From contig NC_009706.1 of the NCBI RefSeq assembly GCF_000016505.1, positions 1,860,001-1,924,000 on the forward strand: a stretch of 64,000 bases of DNA. The letters run 5' to 3'. This document shows positions 55,521 to 62,936 of this stretch, piece by piece (the stretch's first letter is position 1; the number at the start of each line of letters is the position of its first letter). Position numbers and translations under genes: made by a program. Origin of the DNA: Clostridium kluyveri DSM 555. Its GTDB lineage: Bacteria; Bacillota; Clostridia; Clostridiales; Clostridiaceae. The notes under the pieces were generated by a model. It ran no database searches. It saw nothing but the letters and a program-made list of their open reading frames with translations, and had not been told where the DNA came from.

Positions 55521-56528
55521 TTATATTTTACTGTCAATGCACCTTTCCAAAAGCAAAGCCGCAGCCCCTATTGAAATTGCATCCTCTTTAAAATATCCAT
55601 CTCTTTTGAAAATAACCTTTTCAGGAACATATCTTACACATGTTTCATAAAATAAATTCGAATTAATTAAAGGTCCACTTAATATAACACAATTTAAATC
55701 CAATAAATCAATATAAAATTCCATACTTTTTCCCAATTTAGAGGCAGCATCAAAAATTATCTTTTCAGACAGTTCATTGTTTTTTTGAACTGAAAGGCAT
55801 ACCTTATTAAAATCAACATCTTGATTTGTATTTATAACCATATGCTCAAAAGCATATTCATTATCATCTGCTGTTTTTATAATTCTATCTTGTAAAATTG
55901 TCCCTTCCCTTACTCTCAATCCACAATTAAAATAAGCTAGATTTTTAAATTGTTTCCCACTGCCATATAAATACTCTGCAATAGCAGCTGAATTTGCACC
56001 ATTTTCACTAACTATACTACATTTCAATTTTTTTTCAAGTATTTCGTCTATATTCACATCATTCCAGACATCTGTTTCAATTCCAAGTCCTACTCCAATA
56101 AGATCAATAAGCTCCAAACTTAATTCTATGTAAGCATCACTTATAATTCTTACAATTTTTTCCACAACTTCATTATATGAATTGGAAGAATTAACATAAA
56201 AACTCTTCTTGTAGAAAATTTCCATTCTTAAATTTACTATGGAAACTTGTACATGAGTTTTAGATATATCTATACCTATAATATAAAATCTGCACAGGTT
56301 TATATCATATAGTATAGGTTTTCTACCTCCTGTGGATTCTCCTATACACTTTTGTACTATAATTCGCTTTTTTTCAAGAGGACTCATAATACGATTTAAT
56401 GAAGTCAATTTCGTTCCTGTTCTAAGCAGGATTTCATTCTTAGTCATGGCTCCATCTTTTTGAATTAAATTAAATATGTTTTTTTCATCCGGGTTTAAAT
56501 CTTTAAATAATCTATAATTGTCCACCAT
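55521..56528 (-). CDS. ROK-family transcriptional regulator, divergent
   Basis: 335 residues from the ATG at 56528; the frame opens ten codons earlier. An N-terminal winged helix-turn-helix (~8-65: KNEILLRTGTKLTSLNRIMSPLEKKRII) precedes a ROK sugar-kinase-like fold (GIDISKTHVQVSIV, GVGLGIETDV, SENGANSAAIAEYLYG). The normal ROK zinc motif CGCGxxGC and the glycine-rich phosphate loop are absent; that stretch reads FNCGLRVREG and HMVINTNQDV. It is probably a non-kinase regulator. It sits alone between two S-box operons and could control one or both; the ligand is unknown. Confidence 0.8.
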   Translation of the reverse strand: MVDNYRLFKDLNPDEKNIFNLIQKDGAMTKNEILLRTGTKLTSLNRIMSPLEKKRIIVQKCIGESTGGRKPILYDINLCRFYIIGIDISKTHVQVSIVNLRMEIFYKKSFYVNSSNSYNEVVEKIVRIISDAYIELSLELIDLIGVGLGIETDVWNDVNIDEILEKKLKCSIVSENGANSAAIAEYLYGSGKQFKNLAYFNCGLRVREGTILQDRIIKTADDNEYAFEHMVINTNQDVDFNKVCLSVQKNNELSEKIIFDAASKLGKSMEFYIDLLDLNCVILSGPLINSNLFYETCVRYVPEKVIFKRDGYFKEDAISIGAAALLLERCIDSKI

Positions 56529-56626
56529 AATTATCATACCTTTAAAAATCAAATACAAAAAACTTACCCCTATAATAAACTGAAACCTAGGGCTATGTCA
56601 ATAGCATAACAATGAAAAATATATTA

Positions 56627-56656
56627 TTGACAGGATTAATTTAAGTATGTTAGTAT
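56627..56656 (+). promoter_or_regulatory. Promoter of the Hcy-type operon
   Basis: TTGACA (56627-56632), an 18-base spacer, then TAGTAT (56651-56656). Two copies of TATGTTAG in tandem overlap the -10 region. Confidence 0.65.
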
Positions 56657-56684
56657 GTTAGTATTTAAATAATTAAATATTAAA

Positions 56685-56790
56685 TTCTTATCAAGAGAGG
56701 TAGAGGGACTGGCCCTGTGATACCCGGCAACCTTATTGTTTTCAATGGTGCTAATTCCAGCAGGCATGTATTTGCTTGACAGATGAGAAA
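56685..56790 (+). ncRNA. SAM-I riboswitch (S-box) upstream of the Hcy-type operon
   Basis: TTCTTATCAAGAGAGGTAGAGG, GACTGGCCCTGTGATACCCG, GCAAC, AATGGTGCTAATTCCAGCAG and closing GATGAGAAA. The consensus is complete apart from A for G in the GGTGGAGG block. Confidence 0.96.
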
Positions 56791-56838
56791 CTTGAATGAA
56801 AGACTTTCTTGTAACTCATGGCAAGGAGGTTTTTATTT
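56788..56838 (+). terminator. Candidate terminator of the third S-box
   Basis: AAACTTG (56788-56794) can pair with CAAGGAGGTTT (~56822-56832), with an inner ATGA/TCAT pairing, then TTTTATTTT. The stem is interrupted, so it is less certain than the other two. Confidence 0.6.
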
Positions 56839-56850
56839 TAGTTATCAAGT

Positions 56851-56956
56851 TTTTACAGTTCGGGGGAAGTTTGCTCATGTAAATAACCTATCTAGAGGGC
56901 AATAGCGCTTGTTTACCACTTTGAAAAAGCTGAGGGTGTTAACTAAATTACAGCTT
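56851..56956 (+). other. Unassigned structured leader region downstream of the S-box
   Basis: Between the S-box terminator and the first gene is a GC-richer ~105-base stretch. It has an 8-bp stem (56879-56886 with 56909-56916) with an inner CTAT/ATAG pairing, and a second 6-bp stem (AAGCTG 56927-56932 with CAGCTT 56951-56956). It contains CTAGAGGGCAATAGCGC and GCTGAGGGTG. I could not match it to T-box, cobalamin, lysine, THF, TPP, glycine or guanidine consensus elements. It may be a second regulatory RNA. Confidence 0.45.
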
Positions 56957-57055
56957 TTGGATAAGTTTATATTTTCTTTTTACCAAAACGGTTAAAACAT
57001 TAAATAGTGTAAATTTTCTTATGCTATTTAATATCAAAATAACAAGGAGGACGTT

Positions 57056-57271
57056 ATGAACATAAAAATAAATGGAGATCCTAAAGAAATAAAGGATGGA
57101 TTAACAGTAACAGAACTTTTAAAAATTGAAAATGTGGAAATGCCAGATATGGTTTCCGTGCAATTAAATGATGAATTTATAGACAGAGCTAACTTTTCGA
57201 CTACTGTACTAAAAGAAAATGACAAAATAGATTTCTTGTATTTTATGGGTGGTGGGACTTTTGGATTATAG
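57056..57271 (+). CDS. ThiS-like sulfur carrier protein with a C-terminal extension (HcyS type)
   Basis: 71 residues, ubiquitin-like beta-grasp fold of the ThiS/MoaD group (INGDPKEIKDGLTVTELLK; VSVQLNDEFIDRANF; NDKIDFLYFMGGG). The end reads GGG-TFGL instead of finishing at GG, so it must be trimmed before its C-terminal Gly can be activated. A JAMM protease gene two genes on fits that need. The same layout is known for HcyS of Wolinella succinogenes, where the carrier thiocarboxylate donates sulfur for homocysteine. No thiamine genes are adjacent. AAGGAGG before ATG; it is the first gene of the S-box operon. Confidence 0.85.
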   Translation: MNIKINGDPKEIKDGLTVTELLKIENVEMPDMVSVQLNDEFIDRANFSTTVLKENDKIDFLYFMGGGTFGL

Positions 57272-58091
57272 TGAAGAACAAATAGAAAGATATTCAAGGC
57301 ATATAATACTATCAGAAGTTGGAGTAGAGGGTCAAGAAAAGCTTCTTAATTCCAAAATACTCATAATTGGAACTGGAGGCCTTGGAGCACCTGCGGCTAT
57401 GTACCTTGCAGCTGCAGGAATAGGAACCCTGGGGCTTGTAGACGGAGACAATGTGGACCTTTCCAATCTTCAAAGACAGATAATACATGAAACTGGAGAT
57501 GTGGGAAAATCTAAAGTTCAGTCTGGAAAGGAAACTGTAAATCGTTTAAATCCTGATGTAAATGTAATTACCTATAATGAATTGGTAGATTCTCGTAATA
57601 TTTTAGACATTATAAAAGATCAAAACTACGATTTTATTATAGATGGTACCGACAATTTTCCAGCTAAATTTTTAATAAACGATGCTTGTGTACTTTCTAA
57701 GAAGCCTTTTTCCCATGCGGGAATAATAAGATTTAATGGGCAACTCACCACATATATACCAAACAATGGTACACCTTGCTATAGATGTATCTTTCAATCA
57801 CCACCACCTGCCGGAGTAGTACCTACCTGCAGAGAAGCAGGAGTACTCGGTGTTATGGGAGGGATAATAGGTACTCTTCAGGCAACAGAAGCAATTAAAT
57901 ATTTACTTAATCTTGGAAATAATTTAGCTGGATATCTTTTAACTTACAATGCACTTACTATGGAATTTAGGAAAATAAAATTAGGTAAAAATGAAAACTG
58001 TGGAGTATGTGGACAACATCCTACCATAAAAAATCTTATAGATTATGAACAAGCAGCCTGCGACTTAAAAACAGGAGAGTTGAAAGGGTGA
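57261..58091 (+). CDS. ThiF/MoeB-family adenylyltransferase (HcyF type)
   Basis: 276 residues from a TTG at 57261 with GGTGGG 4-5 bases upstream, giving the usual LDYSEEQIERYSRHI N-terminus; a GTG at 57249 is an alternative. It overlaps the carrier gene by 11 bases in another frame. E1-like fold: ATP loop IGTGGLGAPAAMYLAAAG, DGDNVDLSNLQRQ, IDGTDNFPAKFLIND, and zinc Cys pairs in TPCYRCIF and CGVCGQHP. It adenylates the carrier's terminal glycine for sulfur loading. Confidence 0.92.
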   Translation: MDYSEEQIERYSRHIILSEVGVEGQEKLLNSKILIIGTGGLGAPAAMYLAAAGIGTLGLVDGDNVDLSNLQRQIIHETGDVGKSKVQSGKETVNRLNPDVNVITYNELVDSRNILDIIKDQNYDFIIDGTDNFPAKFLINDACVLSKKPFSHAGIIRFNGQLTTYIPNNGTPCYRCIFQSPPPAGVVPTCREAGVLGVMGGIIGTLQATEAIKYLLNLGNNLAGYLLTYNALTMEFRKIKLGKNENCGVCGQHPTIKNLIDYEQAACDLKTGELKG

Positions 58092-58095
58092 TTAT

Positions 58096-58506
58096 ATGAT
58101 TTATATAGATAAATTAGAATATGAAAAGATTGTAGAACAAGCAAAAAATGAATTTCCTCATGAATGCTGCGGATATTTGTCAGGAATCATATCCGGAGAG
58201 GATATATTTATAAAAAAAATATATCCTTTAACAAATATAGATAAAAGCAGTGAACACTTTTCTATGGATCCCAAAGAACAGTTTAATGCTTTAAGATTTA
58301 TAAGGAATGCAGGGCTTAAGATCATCGGGAACTATCATTCACATCCTTATTCTCCCTCCAGACCTTCTGAAGAAGATAAAAGACTCGCTTTCGATACTAA
58401 AATATTATACGGAATTTTATCACTTGAAAAACCTGAGCACGTATTTAATCTATTTAAAATAGATAAGGACAAAAATGTGGAAAAACTAAACTATACTATA
58501 AGATAG
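58096..58506 (+). CDS. JAMM/Mov34 metalloprotease (Mec+/HcyD type)
   Basis: 136 residues. Zinc JAMM motif intact: Glu in NEFPHECCGYLSG (~18-30), and HSHPYSPSRPSEED (~83-96) fits HxHx7Sx2D exactly. Such stand-alone JAMM enzymes cut the tail from sulfur-carrier proteins behind the Gly-Gly. Here the substrate should be the TFGL extension of the carrier encoded upstream. It starts 4 bases after the adenylyltransferase gene. Confidence 0.9.
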   Translation: MIYIDKLEYEKIVEQAKNEFPHECCGYLSGIISGEDIFIKKIYPLTNIDKSSEHFSMDPKEQFNALRFIRNAGLKIIGNYHSHPYSPSRPSEEDKRLAFDTKILYGILSLEKPEHVFNLFKIDKDKNVEKLNYTIR

Positions 58507-58548
58507 TTTCACATTTTCAAAAAGTAAATTAGTGGGAGTGATATTTAT

Positions 58549-60864
58549 ATGATAGCTATAAATGAAGAAAACTATAAATCTATAGAAGACATTAAAGATA
58601 AATCAGAACAATATAAACTAGCTACAATAGACCCTTTGAGATTCAAGGCTTTTAGAGTTTCCATGGGAGTATATGAACAAAGAGAAAAGGAAACCTATAT
58701 GGTAAGAACAAGAATACCCGGTGGTGTTATAAGCTTAGAACAATTTAAGTGCATAGGTGAACTTGGTGCAAAATATTCCCAGGGTAAAATCAGATTTACT
58801 TCAAGACAGGATATTCAATTTCAAAGTATCAATTTAGAAAGTGTATACCCTATAATGAAATCCCTTATAGAAGTGGGAATTATTACAAAAGGTACTGGAG
58901 GAAATACTGTAAGAAATATAGCATGTTCCCCTCTTTCCGGTGTTTCATTAGATGATGTATTTGACGTAACTCCTTATGTAAAAGCTGCTACTAATTATTT
59001 AATAAAAGATCCAACTACAATGAATCTTCCTAGAAAATACAAAATAGCTTTCTCAAATAGTAATGAAGACACCGCAAATGCTACAGTATCGGATCTTGGA
59101 TTTATAGCTAAAATATTGAATAATAAAAAAGGATTTGAATTGTATGGAGGCGGTGGATTTGGAGGAAGCCCCTCAGTATCCCTGAAATTAGGGGATTTTA
59201 TAGAAGCAAAGGATATTCTCTACTATATACAGGCCATGAAAAATCTCTTTGAAAAGAAAGGAGACAGAACCAATAAAAACAAAGCTAGAATAAGATTTAT
59301 AGTTAAAAGACTTGGACAGGAAAAATTCATCCAATTATTTAACGAAGAAGTAGATAAATTAAAGTCATCTGTAAATCTAGATGTAGATGTAGATGAAAAT
59401 GAGTTTATATTAAGCACCTCGGCAGATATAGTAAAAGAAGCAGCTGTATCTGAAGAATTAAAAAATATATTATTTCCTCAAAAACAGTCAGGATATTATT
59501 CTGTCTATATACATCCACAAAGCGGTCATTTAAGTACAGATAATTTAGATGCTATACTTGGCTTTGTTAAAAACTTAAATTATGAAACCTCAATCAGGGT
59601 TACAAATACTCAGGGATTTTTTATAAGAGATCTCAAAGAAAATGATGCTGAAAAATTAATCGATATAATTAAAGATTTTACTTCTATTTATAATATAGAT
59701 AATTCTCTCACCTGTGTTGGAGCTTCCACATGTCAGTTAGGCCTTTGTCTTTCACAAAATCTCTTAACTGCCATAAAAGAAGAGTTTAAAAATACTTCTC
59801 CAGAAATAAAATCCTCTCTTCCAAGATTATATATATCAGGATGTCCTAACTCCTGTGCCCAACATGAAAAAGGACAGATAGGACTTCATGGAAGAGCTAG
59901 AAGAACCGAAGGAGGACTTATACCTATGTACTCTGTTTCTCTAGGGGGAAAAGTCGGTTCAGGATGTGCCAGAATGGGAGATGCCTTTGGAGATATTCCA
60001 GCTAAAAAAGTTCCTGAATTTCTTCATGAGCTATCAAAACTAAAAGTTAATTCAAATCATGATGACTTCTATGAGTTTTTAGCTGATAAATCTTCTGATA
60101 TAAAAGAATTAATAGAAAAATATAGCCACATAGAAAAATTTACTAGTGAATCAGATATTTTCTTTGATTTTGGAGCCTGTGAAAAATTCTCCTTGAAAAA
60201 CAGAGGTCCTGGAGAATGCAGCAGCGGAGTAATGGATGTAATTAAACTTGATTTATCAAATGCTAAATCTTCCCTTGCTAAATATAAAAAATCTGAAAAC
60301 CAACAGGATTTATATTCTTCTGCTGTATCTTCTGCGAGAACCCTTCTGGTACTTAGAGGAATAGATACAAATAAACCTAGGGAAATATTCAAAGAATTTG
60401 AAAAAGCTTTTATATACACAGGTTATGTTAAATCTTCAATAAAAGAACTATTTGAAAATCTTATAGATTACAAACTTGGAGATTTAGAAAATATATCTGA
60501 TAAATTTTCTGAAATAGAATATTTATATAAAAAAGTTGAGTCTATGTATGAATCCTTAAATGGGAAGCTGGAAATAACTCTTCCTAAGGAAGAACAGAAA
60601 TATACACCATTTGACGATGGAAAACAACCTGAAGAAAAAAAGGACTATGAAATCATCGATTTTAGAGGAATAAAATGTCCTATGAATTTTGTAAAAGCTA
60701 AAATTGAGTTATCCAAAATTAAACCAGGACAAAAAAGAGGATTTTATATAGACGATGGTGATCCAATAAAAAATGTGCCGGAGAGCATAAAAAAAGAAGG
60801 ACATAAGATAGTTTCCATAGATAGGAATTATGAAGGTTATAATCTTTTAGTTGTAGAAAAATAA
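58549..60864 (+). CDS. Siroheme sulfite reductase fused to a C-terminal TusA domain
   Basis: 771 residues. Residues ~20-560 are a nitrite/sulfite reductase: two ferredoxin-like halves with FTSRQDIQFQSI and GTGGNTVRNIACSP, and the 4Fe-4S/siroheme ligands in CVGASTCQLGLC and RLYISGCPNSCAQH. A linker of helices (~560-690) leads to a TusA/SirA-like domain (~700-771) with RGIKCPMNFVKAKIEL; its CP cysteine can carry persulfide. The fusion would hand newly made sulfide directly to a sulfur acceptor, here plausibly the carrier protein. It sits between the JAMM protease and MetY genes. GGGAGTG ribosome site before ATG. Confidence 0.9.
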   Translation: MIAINEENYKSIEDIKDKSEQYKLATIDPLRFKAFRVSMGVYEQREKETYMVRTRIPGGVISLEQFKCIGELGAKYSQGKIRFTSRQDIQFQSINLESVYPIMKSLIEVGIITKGTGGNTVRNIACSPLSGVSLDDVFDVTPYVKAATNYLIKDPTTMNLPRKYKIAFSNSNEDTANATVSDLGFIAKILNNKKGFELYGGGGFGGSPSVSLKLGDFIEAKDILYYIQAMKNLFEKKGDRTNKNKARIRFIVKRLGQEKFIQLFNEEVDKLKSSVNLDVDVDENEFILSTSADIVKEAAVSEELKNILFPQKQSGYYSVYIHPQSGHLSTDNLDAILGFVKNLNYETSIRVTNTQGFFIRDLKENDAEKLIDIIKDFTSIYNIDNSLTCVGASTCQLGLCLSQNLLTAIKEEFKNTSPEIKSSLPRLYISGCPNSCAQHEKGQIGLHGRARRTEGGLIPMYSVSLGGKVGSGCARMGDAFGDIPAKKVPEFLHELSKLKVNSNHDDFYEFLADKSSDIKELIEKYSHIEKFTSESDIFFDFGACEKFSLKNRGPGECSSGVMDVIKLDLSNAKSSLAKYKKSENQQDLYSSAVSSARTLLVLRGIDTNKPREIFKEFEKAFIYTGYVKSSIKELFENLIDYKLGDLENISDKFSEIEYLYKKVESMYESLNGKLEITLPKEEQKYTPFDDGKQPEEKKDYEIIDFRGIKCPMNFVKAKIELSKIKPGQKRGFYIDDGDPIKNVPESIKKEGHKIVSIDRNYEGYNLLVVEK

Positions 60865-60883
60865 TATCAAATTCACAGTCAGT

Positions 60884-60917
60884 CAACTGACATAATTATA
60901 TTTGATTATGTCAGTTG
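60884..60917 (+). other. Perfect intercistronic hairpin between the sulfite reductase and metY genes
   Basis: A 13-bp perfect stem (60884-60896 with 60905-60917) with an 8-base loop and no T-run. It lies 20 bases after one stop and 20 bases before the next start. It is more likely a transcript-stability or processing element than a terminator. Confidence 0.65.
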
Positions 60918-60937
60918 TAATGAATTGAGGTGAAACT

Positions 60938-62167
60938 ATGAAATTCAATACTAAGCTTATACACGGAAATTTAAAAACAGATGCAACAGGTGCTACCAAT
61001 GTTCCCTTGTATTTATCAAATGCCTATGCCCATACTAGTGCAAAAAAGCTGGAAAATATATTTAAAGGCAAGGAAATGGGATATTCCTATACAAGAATAT
61101 CAAATCCCACAGTTACTTCTTTTGAAAGAAGAATTGCCAGTATAGAAAATGGTTTAATAGCCACCTCTGCTGCCTCTGGTATGAGTGCCATCTATATTTC
61201 AATAATGAACATAGTAGAACCTGGAGATGAAATAATTGCTTCCAGCAGTTTATATGGAGGAACCTATACATTAATAAGAAATTTAAAATTATTAGGTATA
61301 AAGGTAAGATTTTTAGAAAATATAGATAAAGCAACTTTAAAAGAAGCTATAAATAAAAATACTAAGTTAGTTTTTGCTGAAACTATAGGAAATCCCAAAT
61401 TAGATGTTTTGGATATAGACTCTGTATCTAAAATTTGCAAAGAAAATAATATAGTTTTAATGATAGATTCTACAATAACTACTCCCTACCTTGTAAAACC
61501 TCTGGAATATGGAGCAGATATTGTAATTCACTCTACATCAAAATATATAAATGGTACTTCCAATTCCATAGGAGGCATTATAGTAGATGGCGGCAGTAAC
61601 AAATATATGGATTTAAAATATGAAAATTTTAGACCTTATACTAAAAAATATGGAAAAATGGCCTTTACAGCTAAGTTAAAAGATACCATAGAAAGAGATA
61701 TAGGTCCTGCCCTATCCCCTTTTAATGCTTTTTTAAATCTTACGGGAATAGAGACTCTTTCTCTTAGAATGAAGGAACATTGTAAAAATGCCTTAACTGT
61801 AGCTGAACATTTAATGCAAAATAGTAAAATAACTGATGTAAATTATCCGGGTCTTGAAAACTCAAAATACTATGATTTAATAAAAAAATATTATTCAAAT
61901 GGAAGTGGAGGTATTTTAACTTTCAGGCTTGGAAGTAAAGAAAAAGCCTTTAAATTTCTAGATAATTTAAAGCTTATTTTAAACCTTACAAATATAGGTG
62001 ATACTAAATCCATAATAATTCACCCTTCTTCCACCATATGTGCTAATAACACTGATGAAGAGAAACAACAGATGGGAGTTTATGATGATTTGCTCCGTTT
62101 ATCCGTAGGAATAGAAGATGTTGAAGATATACTTGAAGATATTGAAAATGCTTTAAAATACATTTAA
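60938..62167 (+). CDS. metY: O-acetylhomoserine sulfhydrylase (Cys/Met PLP enzyme)
   Basis: 409 residues, slightly shorter than the usual ~430. PLP lysine in VIHSTSKYINGTSNSIGG (~200-217); substrate blocks YTRISNPTVTSFERRIA, ATSAASGMSAI and ENSKYYDLIKKYY; C-terminal GIEDVEDILEDI. It replaces the acetyl group of O-acetylhomoserine with sulfide, here probably from the carrier thiocarboxylate, giving homocysteine for MetE. Last gene of the operon, followed by a strong terminator. The related cystathionine enzymes cannot be fully excluded, but the context is decisive. Confidence 0.9.
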   Translation: MKFNTKLIHGNLKTDATGATNVPLYLSNAYAHTSAKKLENIFKGKEMGYSYTRISNPTVTSFERRIASIENGLIATSAASGMSAIYISIMNIVEPGDEIIASSSLYGGTYTLIRNLKLLGIKVRFLENIDKATLKEAINKNTKLVFAETIGNPKLDVLDIDSVSKICKENNIVLMIDSTITTPYLVKPLEYGADIVIHSTSKYINGTSNSIGGIIVDGGSNKYMDLKYENFRPYTKKYGKMAFTAKLKDTIERDIGPALSPFNAFLNLTGIETLSLRMKEHCKNALTVAEHLMQNSKITDVNYPGLENSKYYDLIKKYYSNGSGGILTFRLGSKEKAFKFLDNLKLILNLTNIGDTKSIIIHPSSTICANNTDEEKQQMGVYDDLLRLSVGIEDVEDILEDIENALKYI

Positions 62168-62229
62168 TTTTTATTCATTACTGCCATTGAAAGTTCGAAG
62201 GTTTAGTAATAGTGTTGTCTTTAAAATAG

Positions 62230-62275
62230 CACCCTTAAATTTTGTTCTTAGAAAATTTAAGGGTGTCTTATTTAT
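62230..62275 (+). terminator. Terminator of the Hcy-type operon
   Basis: A 14-bp perfect stem (62230-62243 with 62252-62265), an 8-base loop and a T-rich tail. Confidence 0.92.
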
Positions 62276-62299
62276 TTTTAGTTTACTTTATAATTATGT

Positions 62300-62566
62300 T
62301 TAGCTTTTTAAAATTTCCATTAACTCTTTTAATTTATAATGTTGATAAAACTCTTCCCCTTTTTCATCAATTGTTTTTAAATGCCTCTTAATCATAGTTT
62401 CAATTATAGACATATCCTTTAAATATTTTCTATAGGAACAAGTACATTCTACTAAAGTATTTTTATATTTACATTTTGCTCTTAAAGTATTATCCCACCT
62501 AAAAACATGACATTGGATTTCTTCGTTATTGTACTTTAAATAATATGGAAAATCATCATATTTCAT
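62300..62566 (-). CDS. Small protein of unknown function
   Basis: 88 residues with GAGGTG about 8 bases before ATG. Aromatic and charged, with Cys residues at CHVFRW, RAKCKY and VECTCSY, and a helical C-terminal third (IETMIKRHLKTIDEK). No signal or membrane segment. It lies between the Hcy operon (converging) and the Cyt-like gene on the same strand. I recognise no family. Confidence 0.6.
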   Translation of the reverse strand: MKYDDFPYYLKYNNEEIQCHVFRWDNTLRAKCKYKNTLVECTCSYRKYLKDMSIIETMIKRHLKTIDEKGEEFYQHYKLKELMEILKS

Positions 62567-62609
62567 AAGATCACCTCTTAATTATTAACAATTTATCCCA
62601 AGGCTAGAA

Positions 62610-62690
62610 TTAGCTAACACCTCCACCTTCTTCAAAGGAATAAGCACTGCTACGCCCCTGGATAAGTTCTTCTAAGGTTATTGTGATTAT
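62610..62690 (-). pseudogene. Possible relic of a small peptide gene
   Basis: A 26-codon open frame without a start codon, reading TLEELIQGRSSAYSFEEGGG at its end. Removing one base near 62675 would join it to another short frame (KILDNHNN). It has a protein-like composition against an AT-rich background, but is too short to name. The rest of 62567-62860 holds nothing I can support. Confidence 0.25.
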
Positions 62691-62867
62691 CTAAGATTTT
62701 TCCTTAAGTGTACATTTTTGTTTTGTCTATTATTGTAATATTCCACAAAATAATTAAATATCCTTCTATCTGCACAAATAATATTAAAGAAACTTTCCCA
62801 ACTCCCATCTGAAAAAATATACCATAAAGATCAGAGTAAATAATCACCAAGCAGATATCAAAAAATA

Positions 62868-62903
62868 AAAATCACCATAGGAAAATACTCCTATAGTAAT
62901 TTT
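62868..62903 (-). terminator. Terminator after the Cyt-like gene
   Basis: A ~15-bp stem with few mismatches (AAAATTACTATAGGA with TCCTATGGTGATTTT on the minus strand), followed by TTATTTTTTG. Confidence 0.8.
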
Positions 62904-62936
62904 CAAATTAAGTAATTCAAAGGTTCATCTCATAAT

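Noticed and set aside
55310-55591. Plus-strand 93-codon frame over the second S-box
   Set aside because: Antisense to the riboswitch and to the end of the ROK gene; no ribosome site.
56851-56956. T-box leader before the Hcy operon
   Set aside because: GAGGGTG resembles part of the T-box, but the conserved AGGGTGGNACCGCG is absent and no specifier-loop layout is seen.
57056-57271. Thiamine ThiS
   Set aside because: No thiG/thiH nearby, the C-terminus extends past Gly-Gly, and the neighbours are a JAMM protease, sulfite reductase and MetY.
57034-57297. Minus-strand frame opposite the sulfur carrier gene
   Set aside because: A shadow of the carrier gene; no start signal.
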